From Sepiola atlantica (Eukaryota > Mollusca > Cephalopoda > Sepiida > Sepiolidae): DNA of 64,000 nt. A program made the translations under genes and the position numbers. The notes under the pieces are model-generated. The model saw only the letters and a program-made list of their open reading frames with translations, had not been told where the DNA came from and made no database searches. Positions 8,601 through 21,477 of the stretch are shown piece by piece. The DNA is taken from assembly GCA_963556195.1 (NCBI GenBank), contig CAUVYP010000244.1, positions 992,001 to 1,056,000 on the forward strand, read 5' to 3'. Position 1 is the first letter of the stretch, and each line of letters opens with the position of its first letter.

Positions 8601-10876
8601 GAGATATGTCGATACAAACTGAATACGCAAAACATCAACAAAATTTAGCGCGTTTTAAAGTTGATATCGCTTTTGTTTATAACTTCCACATTTATTCGAA
8701 TTGTGCAACGAAACTTTGCAAAGAGTCGCGCGGACACGTTTTCTACTGAAGTACCAAGTTTCAGAAGTGCAGCTCTTGTACTGCCGGAGATATGTCGATA
8801 CAAACTGAATACGCAAAACATCAACAAAATTTAGCGCGTTTTAAAGTTGATATCGCTTTTGTTTATAACTTCCACATTTATTCGAATTGTGCAACGAAAC
8901 TTTGCAGAGAGTCGCGGAGACACATTTTCTACTGAAGTACCAGGTTTCAGAAGTGCAGCTCTTGTACTGCCGGAGATATGTCGATACAAACTGAATACGC
9001 AAAACATCAACAAAATTTAGCGCGTTTTAAAGTTGATATCGCTTTTGTTTATAACTTCCACATTTATTCGAATTGTGCAACGAAACTTTGCAGACAGTCG
9101 CGGATACACATTTCCTACTGAAGTACCAAGTTTCAGAAGTGCAGCTCTTGTACTGCCGGAGATATGTCGATACAAACTGAATACGCAAAACATCAACAAA
9201 ATTTAGCGCGTTTTAAAGTTGATATCGCTTTTGTTTATAACTTCCACATTTATTCGAATTGTGCAACGAAACTTTGCAGACAGTCTCGAATGGGCCTTTT
9301 TTACTGAAGTACCAAGTTTCAGAAGTGCAGCTCTTGTACTGCCGGAGATATGTCGATACAAACTGAATACGCAAAACATCAACAAAATTTAGCGCGTTTT
9401 AAAGTTGATATCGCTTTTGTTTATAACTTCCACATTTATTCGAATTGTGCAACGAAACTTTGCACCCAGTCTCGAATAGGCCTTTTCTACTGAAGTACCA
9501 AGTTGCAGAAGTGCAGCTCTTGTACTGCCGGAGATATGTCGATACAAACTCAATACGCAAAACATCAACAAAATTTAGCGCGTTTTAAAGTTGATATCGC
9601 TTTTGTTTATAACTTCCACATTTATTCGAATTGTACAACGAAACTTTGCAGGCAGTCGCGAAGACACATTTTCCACTTAAGTACCAAGTTTCAGAAGTGC
9701 AGCTCTTGTACTGCCGGAGATATGTCGATACAAACTCAATACGCAAAACATCAACAAAATTTAGCGCGTTTTAAAGTTGATATCGCTTTTGTTTATAACT
9801 TCCACATTTATTCGAATTGTGCTACAAAACTTTGCAGAGAGTCGCGGGGACACGTTTCCTACTGAAGTACCAAGTTTCAGAAGTGCAGCTCTTGTACTGC
9901 CGGAGATATGTCGATACAAACTGAATACGCAAAACATCAACAAAATTTAGCGCGTTTTAAAGTTGATATCGCTTTTGTTTATAACTTCCACATTTATTCG
10001 AATTGTGCAACGAAACTTTGCAGACAGTCGCGGAGACACATTTTCTACTGAAGTACCAAGTTTCAGAAGTGCAGCTCTTGTACTACCGGAGATATGTCGA
10101 TACAAACTGAATACGCAAAACATCAACAAAATTTAGCGCGTTTTAAAGTTGATATCGCTTTTGTTCATAACTTCCACATTTATTCGAATTGTGCAACAAA
10201 ACTTTGCAGGCAGTCGCGGAGACACGTTTTCTACTGAAGTACCAAGTTTCAGAAGTGCAGCTCTTGTACTGCCGGAGATATGTCGATACAAACTGAATAC
10301 GCAAAACATCAACAAAATTTAGCGCGTTTTAAAGTTGATATCGCTTTTGTTTATAACTTCCACATTTATTCGAATTGTGCAACGAAACTTTGCAGATAGT
10401 CTCGAATAGGCCTTTTCTACTGAAGTACTAAGTTTCAGAAGTGCAGCTCTTGTACTACCGGAGATATGTCGATACAAACTGAATACGCAAAACATCAACA
10501 AAATTTAGCGCGTTTTAAAGTTGATATCGCTTTTGTTTATAACTTCCACATTTATTCGAATTGTGCAACAAAACTTTGCAGGCAGTCGCGGAGACACATG
10601 TTCTACTGAAGTACGAAGTTTCAGAAGTGCAGCTCTTGTACTGCCGGAGATATGTCGATACAAACTGAATACGCAAAACATCAACAAAATTTAGGCCGTT
10701 TTAAAGTTGATATCGCTTTTGTTTATAACTTCCACGTTTATTCGAATTATGCTACAAAACCTTGCAGAGAGTCGCGGGGACACGTTTTCTACTGAAGTAC
10801 CACGTTTAAGAAGTGCAGCTCTTGTACTGCCGGAGATATGTCGATACAAACTGAATACGCAAAACATCAACAAAAT
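5671..10876 (+). repeat. HOR unit 2, 28 monomers, 5,206 bp
   Basis: Order: L/G - A - B - C - D - E - F - G - H - I - J - K - L - A - B - C - M - N - O - P - B - C - Q - A - H' - I - J' - K. Compared with unit 1 it has A instead of O in slot 24 and lacks one H-I pair. The matching stretches are 1-4368 and 5579-9946, with only scattered single-base differences. Confidence 0.9.
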
Positions 10877-12736
10877 TTAGCGCGTTTTAAAGTTGATATC
10901 GCTTTTGTTTATAACTTCCACATTTATTCGAATCGTGCAACGAAACTTTGCAGACAGTCGCGGAGACACATTTTCTACTGAAGTACCAATTTTCAGAAGT
11001 GCAGCTCTTGTACTGCCGGAGATATGTCGATACAAACTGAATACGCAAAACATCAACAAAATTTAGCGCGTTTTAAAGTTGATATCGCTTTTGTTTATAA
11101 CTTCCACATTTATTCGAATTGTGCAACGAAACTTTGCAGACAGTCGCGGAGACACATTTTCTACTGAAGTACCAAGTTTCAGAAGTGCAGCTCTTGTACT
11201 GCCGGAGATATGTCGATACAAACTGAATACGCAAAACATCAACAAAATTTAGCGCGTTTTAAAGTTGATATCGCTTTTGTTTATAACTTCCACATTTATT
11301 CGAATTGTGCAACGAAACTTTGCACCCAGTCTCGAATAGGCCTTTTCTACTGAAGTACCAAGTTGCAGAAGTGCAGCTCTTGTACTGCCGGAGATATGTC
11401 GATACAAACTCAATACGCAAAACATCAACAAAATTTAGCGCGTTTTAAAGTTGATATCGCTTTTGTTTATAACTTCCACATTTATTCGAATTGTGCAACG
11501 AAACTTTGCAGACAGTCGCGGATACACATTTCCTACTGAAGTACCAAGTTTCAGAAGTGCAGCTCTTGTACTGCCGGAGATATGTCGATACAAACTGAAT
11601 ACGCAAAACATCAACAAAATTTAGCGCGTTTTAAAGTTGATATCGCTTTTGTTTATAACTTCCACATTTATTCGAATTGTGCAACGAAACTTTGCAGACA
11701 GTCTCGAATGGGCCTTTTTTACTGAAGTACCAAGTTTCAGAAGTGCAGCTCTTGTACTGCCGGAGATATGTCGATACAAACTGAATACGCAAAACATCAA
11801 CAAAATTTAGCGCGTTTTAAAGTTGATATCGCTTTGGTTTATAACTTCCACATTTATTCGAATTGTGCAACGAAACTTTGCACCCAGTCTCGAATAGGCC
11901 TTTTCTACTGAAGTATCCAGTTGCAGAAGTGCAGCTCTTGTACTGCCGGAGATATGTCGATACAAACTCAATACGCAAAACATCAACAAAATTTAGCGCG
12001 TTTTAAAGTTGATATCGCTTTTGTTTATAACTTCCACATTTATTCGAATTGTACAACGAAACTTTGCAGGCAGTCGCGGAGACACGTTTTCTACTGAAGT
12101 ACCAAGTTACAGAAGTGCAGCTCTTGTACTGCCGGAGATATGTCGATACAAACTGAATACGCAAAACATCAACAAAATTTAGCGCGTTTTAAAGTTGATA
12201 TCGCTTTTGTTTATAACTTCCACATTTATTCGAATTGTGCAACGAAACTTTGCAGATAGTCTCGAATAGGCCTTTTCTACTGAAGTACTAAGTTTCAGAA
12301 GTGCAGCTCTTGTACTGCCGGGGATATGTCGATACAAACTGAATACGCAAAACATCAACAAAATTTAGCGCGTTTTAAAGTTGATATCGCTTTTGTTTAT
12401 AACTTCCACATTTATTCGAATTGTGCAACAAAACTTTGCAGGCAGTCGCGGAGACACATGTTCTACTGAAGTACGAAGTTTCAGAAGTGCAGCTCTTGTA
12501 CTGCCGGAGATATGTCGATACAAACTGAATACGCAAAACATCAACAAAATTTAGCGCGTTTTAAAGTTGATATCGCTTTTGTTTATAACTTCCACGTTTA
12601 TTCGAATTATGCTACAAAACCTTGCAGAGAGTCGCGGGGACACGTTTTCTACTGAAGTACCACGTTTCAGAAGTGCAGCTCTTGTACTGCCGGAGATATG
12701 TCGATACAAACTGAATACGCAAAACATCAACAAAAT
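10877..12736 (+). repeat. 10-monomer insert between HOR units, 1,860 bp
   Basis: Order: L - A - B - O - P - B - C/H hybrid - I - J' - K. It starts and ends at the K-L junction, and I-J'-K-L-A-B at 10319-11434 recurs at 12179-13294, exactly 1,860 bp on. It looks like a shortened HOR unit produced by deletion or out-of-register exchange. Confidence 0.87.
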
Positions 12737-15700
12737 TTAGCGCGTTTTAAAGTTGATATCGCTTTTGTTTATAACTTCCACATTTATTCGAATCGTTAAA
12801 CGAAACTTTGCAGACAGTCGCGGAGACACATTTTCTACTGAAGTACCAATTTTCAGAAGTGCAGCTCTTGTACTGCCGGAGATATGTCGATACAAACTGA
12901 ATACGCAAAACATCAACAAAATTTAGCGCGTTTTAAAGTTGATATCGCTTTTGTTTATAACTTCAACATTTATTCGAATTGTGCAACGAAACTTTGCAGA
13001 CAGTCGCGGAGACACATTTTCTACTGAAGTACCAAGTTTCAGAAGTGCAGCTCTTGTACTGCCGGAGATATGTCGATACAAACTGAATACGCAAAACATC
13101 AACAAAATTTAGCGCGTTTTAAAGTTGATATCGCTTTTGTTTATAACTTCCACATTTATTCGAATTGTGCAACGAAACTTTGCACCCAGTCTCGAATAGG
13201 CCTTTTCTACTGAAGTACCAAGTTGCAGAAGTGCAGCTCTTGTACTGCCGGAGATATGTCGATACAAACTGAATACGCAAAACATCAACAAAATTTAGCG
13301 CGTTTTAAAGTTGATATCGCTTTTGTTTATAACTTCCACATTTATTCGAATTGTACAACGAAACTTTGCAGGCAGTCGCGAAGACACATTTTCCACTTAA
13401 GTACCAAGTTTCAGAAGTGCAGCTCTTGAACTGCCGGAGATATGTCGATACAAACTGAATACGCAAAACATCAACAAAATTTAGCGCGTTTTAAAGTTGA
13501 TATAGCTTTTGTTTATAACTTCCACATTTATTCGAATTGTGCAACGAAACTTTGAAGACAGTCGCGGAGACACATGTTCTACTGAAGTACCAAGTTTCAG
13601 AAGTGCAGCTCTTGTACTGCCGGAGATATGTCGATACAAACTGAATACGCAAAACATCAACAAAATTTAGCGCGTTTTAAAGTTGATATCGCTTTTGTTT
13701 ATAACTTCCACATTTATTCGAATTGTTCAACGAAACTTTGCAGGCAGTCGCGAAGACACATTTTCCACTTAAGTACCAAGTTTCAGAAGTGCAGCTCTTG
13801 TACTGCCGGAGATATGTCGATACAAACTGAATACGCAAAACATCAACAAAATTTAGCGCGTTTTAAAGTTGATATAGCTTTTGTTTATAACTTCCACATT
13901 TATTCGAATTGTGCAACGAAACTTTGCAGACAGTCGCGAAGACACATTTCCTACTGAAGTACCAAGTTACAGAAGTGCAGATCTTGTACTGCTGGAGATA
14001 TGTCGATAAAAACTGAATACGCAAAACATCAACAAAATTTAGCGCGTTTTAAAGTTGATATCGCTTTTGTTTATAACTTCCACATTTATTCGAATTGTGC
14101 AACGAAACTTTGCAGACAGTCGCGGAGACACATTTCTACTGAAGTACCAGGTTTCAGAAGTGCAGCTCTTGTACTGCCGGAGATATGTCGATACAAACTG
14201 AATACGCAAAACATCAACAAAATTTAGCGCGTTTTAAAGTTGATATCGCTTTTGTTTATAACTTCCACATTTATTCGATTTGTGCAACAAAACTTTGCAG
14301 ACAGTCGCGGAGACACATTTCTACTGAAGTACCAGGTTTCAGAAGTGCAGCTCTTGTACTGCCGGAGATATGTCGATACAAACTGAATACGCAAAACATC
14401 AACAAAATTTAGCGCGTTTTAAAGTTGATATCGCTTTTGTTTATAACTTCCACATTTATTCGAATTGTGCAACAAAACTTTGCAGGCAGTCGCGGAGACA
14501 CGTTTTCTACTGAAGTACCAAGTTTCAGAAGTGCAGCTCTTGTACTGCCGGAGATATGTCGATACAAACTGAATACGCAAAACATCAACAAAATTTAGCG
14601 CGTTTTAAAGTTGATATCGCTTTTGTTTATAACTTCCACATTTATTCGAATTGTGCAACGAAACTTTGCAGATAGTCTCGAATAGGCCTTTTCTACTGAA
14701 GTACTAAGTTTCAGAAGTGCAGCTCTTGTACTACCGGAGATATGTCGATACAAACTGAATACGCAAAACATCAACAAAATTTAGCGCGTTTTAAAGTTGA
14801 TATCGCTTTTGTTTATAACTTCCACATTTATTCGAATTGTGCAACAAAACTTTGCAGGCAGTCGCGGAGACACATGGTCTACTGAAGTACGAAGTTTCAG
14901 AAGTGCAGCTCTTGTACTGCCGGAGATATGTCGATACAAACTGAATACGCAAAACATCAACAAAATTTAGCGCGTTTTAAAGTTGATATCGCTTTTGTTT
15001 ATAACTTCCACGTTTATTCGAATTATGCTACAAAACCTTGCAGAGAGTCGCGGGAACACGTTTTCTACTGAGGTACCAAGTTTCAAAAGTGCAGCTCTTG
15101 TACTGCCGGAGATATGTCGATACAAACTGAATACGCAAAACATCAACAAAATTTAGCGCGTTTTAAAGTTGATATCGCTTTTGTTTATAACTTCCACATT
15201 TATTCGAATCGTGCAACGAAACTTTGCAGACAGTCGCGGAGACACATTTTCTACTGAAGTACCAATTTTCAGAAGTGCAGCTCTTGTACTGCCGGAGATA
15301 TGTCGATACAAACTGAATACGCAAAACATCAACAAAATTTAGCGCGTTTTAAAGTTGATATCGCTTTTGTTTATAACTTCAACATTTATTCGAATTGTGC
15401 AACGAAACTTTGCAGACAGTCGCGGAGACACATTTTCTACTGAAGTACCAAGTTTCAGAAGTGCAGCTCTTGTACTGCCGGAGATATATGTCGATACAAA
15501 CTGAATACGCAAAACATCAACAAAATTTAGCGCGTTTTAAAGTTGATATCGCTTTTGTTTATAACTTCCACATTTATTCGAATTGTGCAACGAAACTTTG
15601 CACCCAGTCTCGAATAGGCCTTTTCTACTTAAGTACCAAGTTGCAGAAGTGCAGCTCTTGTACTGCCGGAGATATGTCGATACAAACTGAATACGCAAAA

Positions 15701-17573
15701 CATCAACAAAATTTAGCGCGTTTTAAAGTTGATATCGCTTTTGTTTATAACTTCCACATTTATTCGAATTGTACAACGAAACTTTGCAGGCAGTCGCAAA
15801 GAAACATTTTCCACTTAAGTACCAAGTTTCAGAAGTGCAGCTCTTGTACTGCCGGAGATATGTCGATACAAACTGAATACGCAAAACATCAACAAAATTT
15901 AGCGCGTTTTAAAGTTGATATAGCTTTTGTTTATAACTTCCACATTTATTCGAATTGTGCAACGAAACTTTGCAGAGAGTCGCGCGGACACGTTTTCTAC
16001 TGAAGTACCAAGTTTCAGAAGTGCAGCTCTTGTACTGCCGGAGATATGTCGATACAAACTGAATACGCAAAACATCAACAAAATTTAGCGCGTTTTAAAG
16101 TTGATATCGCTTTTGTTTATAACTTCCACATTTATTCGAATTGTGCAACGAAACTTTGCAGACAGTCGCGGAGACACATTTTCTACTGAAGTACCAGGTA
16201 TCAGAAGTGCAGCTCTTGTACTGCCGGAGATATGTCGATACAAACTGAATACGCAAAACATCAACAAAATTTAGCGCGTTTTAAAGTTGATATCGCTTTT
16301 GTTTATAACTTTCGACATTTATTCGAATTGTGCAACGAAACTTTGCAGACAGTCGCGGATACACATTTCCTACTGAAGTACCAAGTTTCAGAAGTGCAGC
16401 TCTTGTACTGCCGGAGATATGTCGATACAAACTGAATACGCAAAACATCAACAAAATTTAGCGCGTTTTAAAGTTGATATCGCTTTTGTTTATAACTTCC
16501 ACATTTATTCGAATTGTGCAACGAAACTTTGCAGACAGTCTCGAATGGGCCTTTTTTACTGAAGTACCAAGTTTCAGAAGTGCAGCTCTTGTACTGCCGG
16601 AGATATGTCGATACAAACTGAATACGCAAAACATCAACAAAATTTAGCGCGTTTTAAAGTTGATATCGCTTTTGTTTATAACTTCCACATTTATTCGAAT
16701 TGTGCAACGAAACTTTGCACCCAGTCTCGAATAGGCCTTTTCTACTAAAGTACCAAGTTGCAGAAGTGCAGCTCTTGTACTGCCGGAGATATGTCGATAC
16801 AAACTCAATACGCAAAACATCAACAAAATTTAGCGCGTTTTAAAGTTGATATCGCTTTTGTTTATAACTTCCACATTTATTCGAATTGTTCAACGAAACT
16901 TTGCAGGCAGTCGCGAAGACACATTTTCCACTTAAGTACCAAGTTTCAGAAGTGCAGCTCTTGTACTGCCGGAGATATGTCGATACAAACTCAATACGCA
17001 AAACATCAACAAAATTTAGCGCGTTTTAAAGTTGATATCGCTTTTGTTTATAACTTCCACATTTATTCGAATTGTGCTACAAAACTTTGCAGAGAGTCGC
17101 GGGGACACGTTTTCTACTGAAGTACCAAGTTTCAGAAGTGCAGCTCCTGTACTGCCGGAGATATGTCGATACAAACTGAATACGCAAAACATCAACAAAA
17201 TTTAGCGCGTTTTAAAGTTGATATCGCTTTTGTTTATAACTTCCACATTTATTCGAATTGTGCAACGAAACTTTGCAGACAGTCGCGGAGACACATTTTC
17301 TACTGAAGTACCAAGTTTCAGAAGTGCAGCTCTTGTACTACCGGAGATATGTCGATACAAACTGAATACGCAAAACATCAACAAAATTTAGCGCGTTTTA
17401 AAGTTGATATCGCTTTTGTTCATAACTTCCACATTTATTCGAATTGTGCAACAAAACTTTGCAGGCAGTCGCGGAGACACGTTTTCTACTGAAGTACCAA
17501 GTTTCAGAAGTGCAGCTCTTGTACTGCCGGAGATATGTCGATACAAACTGAATACGCAAAACATCAACAAAAT
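12737..17573 (+). repeat. HOR unit 3, 26 monomers, 4,837 bp
   Basis: Order: L - A - B - C - D - E - F - G - G - H - I - J - K - L - A - B - C - M - N - O - P - B - C/E - Q - A - H'. It follows unit 2 slot by slot, except for the doubled G. Private length changes are a two-base insertion (gagatatatg at 15481) and a one-base gain near 16310. Confidence 0.88.
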
Positions 17574-19618
17574 TTAGCGCGTTTTAAAGTTGATATCGCT
17601 TTTGTTTATAACTTCCACATTTATTCGAATTGTGCAACGAAACTTTGCACCCAGTCTCGAATAGGCCTTTTCTACTGAAGTACCAAGTTGCAGAAGTGCA
17701 GCTCTTGTACTGCCGGAGATATGTCGATACAAACTCAATACGCAAAACATCAACAAAATTTAGCGCGTTTTAAAGTTGATATCGCTTTTGTTTATAACTT
17801 CCACATTTATTCGAATTGTACAACGAAACTTTGCAGGCAGTCGCGAAGACACATTTTCCACTTAAGTACCAAGTTTCAGAAGTGCAGCTCTTGAACTGCC
17901 GGAGATATGTCGATACAAACTGAATACGCAAAACATCAACAAAATTTAGCGCGTTTTAAAGTTGATATAGCTTTTGTTTATAACTTCCACATTTATTCGA
18001 ATTGTGCAACGAAACTTTGAAGACAGTCGCGGAGACACATGTTCTACTGAAGTACCAAGTTTCAGAAGTGCAGCTCTTGTACTGCCGGAGATATGTCGAT
18101 ACAAACTGAATACGCAAAACATCAACAAAATTTAGCGCGTTTTAAAGTTGATATCACTTTTGTTTATAACTTCCACATTTATTCGAATTGTTCAACGAAA
18201 CTTTGCAGGCAGTCGCGAAGACACATTTTCCACTTAAGTACCAAGTTTCAGAAGTGCAGCTCTTGTACTGCCGGAGATATGTCGATACAAACTGAATACG
18301 CAAAACATCAACAAAATTTAGCGCGTTTTAAAGTTGATATAGCTTTTGTTTATAACTTCCACATTTATTCGAATTGTGCAACGAAACTTTGCAGACAGTC
18401 GCGAAGACACATTTCCTACTGAAGTACCAAGTTTCAGAAGTGCAGATCTTGTACTGCTGGAGATATGTCGATACAAACTGAATACGCAAAACATCAACAA
18501 AATTTAGCGCGTTTTAAAGTTGATATCGCTTTTGTTTATAACTTCCACATTTATTCGAATTGTGCAACGAAACTTTGCAGACAGTCGCGGAGACACATTT
18601 CTACTGAAGTACCAGGTTTCAGAAGTGCAGCTCTTGTACTGCCGGAGATATGTCGATACAAACTGAATACGCAAAACATCAACAAAATTTAGCGCGTTTT
18701 AAAGTTGATATCGCTTTTGTTTATAACTTCCACATTTATTCGAATTGTGCAACGAAACTTTTCAGAGAGTCGCGCGGACACGTTTTCTACTGAAGTACCA
18801 AGTTTCAGAAGTGCAGCTCTTGTACTGCCGGAGATATGTCGATACAAACTGAATACGCAAAACATCAACAAAATTTAGCGCGTTTTAAAGTTGATATCGC
18901 TTTTGTTTATAACTTCCACATTTATTCGAATTGTGCAACGAAACTTTGCCGACAGTCTCAGATTGGCCTTTGCTACTGAAGTACCAAGTTTCAGAAGTGC
19001 AGCTCTTGTACTGCCGGAGATATGTCGATACAAACTGAATACGCAAAACATCAACAAAATTTAGCGCGTTTTAAAGTTGATATCGCTTTTGTTTATAACT
19101 TCCACATTTATTCGAATTGTGCAACGAAACTTTGCAGAGAGTCGCGGGGACACGTTTTCTACTGAAGTACCAAGTTTCAGAAGTGCAGCTCTTGTACTGC
19201 CGGAGATATGTCGATACAAACTGAATACGCAAAACATCAACAAAATTTAGCGCGTTTTAAAGTTGATATCGCTTTTGTTTATAACTTCCACATTTATTCG
19301 AATTGTGCAACGAAACTATGAAGACAGTCGCGGAGACACATGTTCTACTGAAGTACGAAGTTTCAGAAGTGCAGCTCTTGTACTGCCGGAGATATGTCGA
19401 TACAAACTGAATACGCAAAACATCAACAAAATTTAGCGCGTTTTAAAGTTGATATCGCTTTTGTTTATAACTTCAACATTTATTCGAATTGTGCAACGAA
19501 ACTTTGCAGACAGTCGCGGAGACACATTTTCTACTGAAGTACCAAGTTTCAGAAGTGCAGCTCTTGTACTGCTGGAGATATGTCGATACAAACTGAATAC
19601 GCAAAACATCAACAAAAT
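17574..19618 (+). repeat. 11-mer unit a, 2,045 bp
   Basis: Order: B - C - D - E - F - G - M' - R - Q* - D* - A. First appearance of M', R and Q*. The same first ten slots recur immediately downstream. Confidence 0.87.
18875..19060 (+). repeat. Variant R monomer
   Basis: Signature: tttgccgacagtct, cagattggcc or tagattggcc. Only three copies (18875, 20920, 27614), each between M' and Q*. They are restricted to zone II. Confidence 0.88.
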
Positions 19619-21477
19619 TTAGCGCGTTTTAAAGTTGATATCGCTTTTGTTTATAACTTCCACATTTATTCGAATTGTGCAACGAAACTTTGCACCCAGT
19701 CTCGAATAGGCCTTTTCTACTGAAGTACCAAGTTGCAGAAGTGCAGCTCTTGTACTGCCGGAGATATGTCGATACAAACTCAATACGCAAAACATCAACA
19801 AAATTTAGCGCGTTTTAAAGTTGATATCGCTTTTGTTTATAACTTCCACATTTATTCGAATTGTACAACGAAACTTTGGGGGCAGTCGCGAAGACACATT
19901 TTCCACTTAAGTACCAAGTTTCAGAAGTGCAGCTCTTGAACTGCCGGAGATATGTCGATACAAACTGAATACGCAAAACATCAACAAAATTAAGCGCGTT
20001 TTAAAGTTGATATAGCTTTTGTTTATAACTTCCACATTTATTCGAATTGTGCAACGAAACTTTGAAGACAGTCGCGGAGACACATGTTCTACTGAAGTAC
20101 CAAGTTTCAGAAGTGCAGCTCTTGTACTGCCGGAGATATGTCGATACAAACTGAATACGCAAAACATCAACAAAATTTAGCGCGTTTTAAAGTTGATATC
20201 GCTTTTGTTTATAACTTCCACATTTATTCGAATTGTTCAACGAAACTTTGCAGGCAGTCGCGAAGACACATTTTCCACTTAAGTACCAAGTTTCAGAAGT
20301 GCAGCTCTTGTACTGCCGGAGATATGTCGATACAAACTGAATACGCAAAACATGAACAAAATTTAGCGCGTTTTAAAGTTGATATAGCTTTTGTTTATAA
20401 CTTCCACATTTATTCGAATTGTGCAACGAAACTTTGCAGACAGTCGCGAAGACACATTTCCTACTGAAGTACCAAGTTTCAGAAGTGCAGATCTTGTACT
20501 GCTGGAGATATGTCGATACAAACTGAATACGCAAAACATCAACAAAATTTAGCGCGTTTTAAAGTTGATATCGCTTTTGTTTATAACTTCCACATTTATT
20601 CGAATTGTGCAACGAAACTTTGCAGACAGTCGCGGAGACACATTTCTACTGAAGTACCAGGTTTCAGAAGTGCAGCTCTTGTACTGCCGGAGATATGTCG
20701 ATACAAACTGAATACGCAAAACATCAACAAAATTTAGCGCGTTTTAAAGTTGATATCGCTTTTGTTTATAACTTCCACATTTATTCAAATTGTGCAACGA
20801 AACTTTTCAGAGAGTCGCGCGGACACGTTTCCTACTGAAGTACCAAGTTTCAGAAGTGCAGCTCTTGTACTGCCGGAGATATGTCGATACAAACTGAATA
20901 CGCAAAACATCAACAAAATTTAGCGCGTTTTAAAGTTGATATCGCTTTTGTTTATAACTTCCACATTTATTCGAATTGTGCAACGAAACTTTGCCGACAG
21001 TCTTAGATTGGCCTTTCCTACTGAAGTACCAAGTTTCAGAAGTGCAGCTCTTGTACTGCCGGAGATATGTCGATACAAACTGAATACGCAAAACATCAAC
21101 AAAATTTAGCGCGTTTTAAAGTTGATATCGCTTTTGTTTATAACTTCCACATTTATTCGAATTGTGCAACGAAACTTTGCAGAGAGTCGCGGGGACACGT
21201 TTTCTACTGAAGTACCAAGTTTCAGAAGTGCAGCTCTAGTACTGCCGGAGATATGTCGATACAAACTGAATACGCAAAACATCAACAAAATTTAGCGCGT
21301 TTTAAAGTTGATATCGCTTTTGTTTATAACTTCCACATTTATTCGAATTGTGCAACGAAACTTTGAAGACAGTCGCGGAGACACATGTTCTACTGAAGTA
21401 CGAAGTTTCAGAAGTGCAGCTCTTGTACTGCCGGAGATATGTCGATACAAACTGAATACGCAAAACATCAACAAAAT
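19619..21477 (+). repeat. 11-mer unit b, ten slots, 1,859 bp
   Basis: Order: B - C - D - E - F - G - M' - R - Q* - D'. It matches unit a at a distance of 2,045 bp, but the final A is replaced by the following C-Q block. The monomer boundary near 19988 has aattaag for aatttag, which removes the usual reverse-strand stop. Confidence 0.87.

Noticed and set aside
15395..16003. 202-codon forward frame as a real protein
   Set aside because: It is three monomers in which the stop was lost (cttaag in two of them, and a two-base insertion at 15481 that joins frames). It is a by-product of monomer variants.
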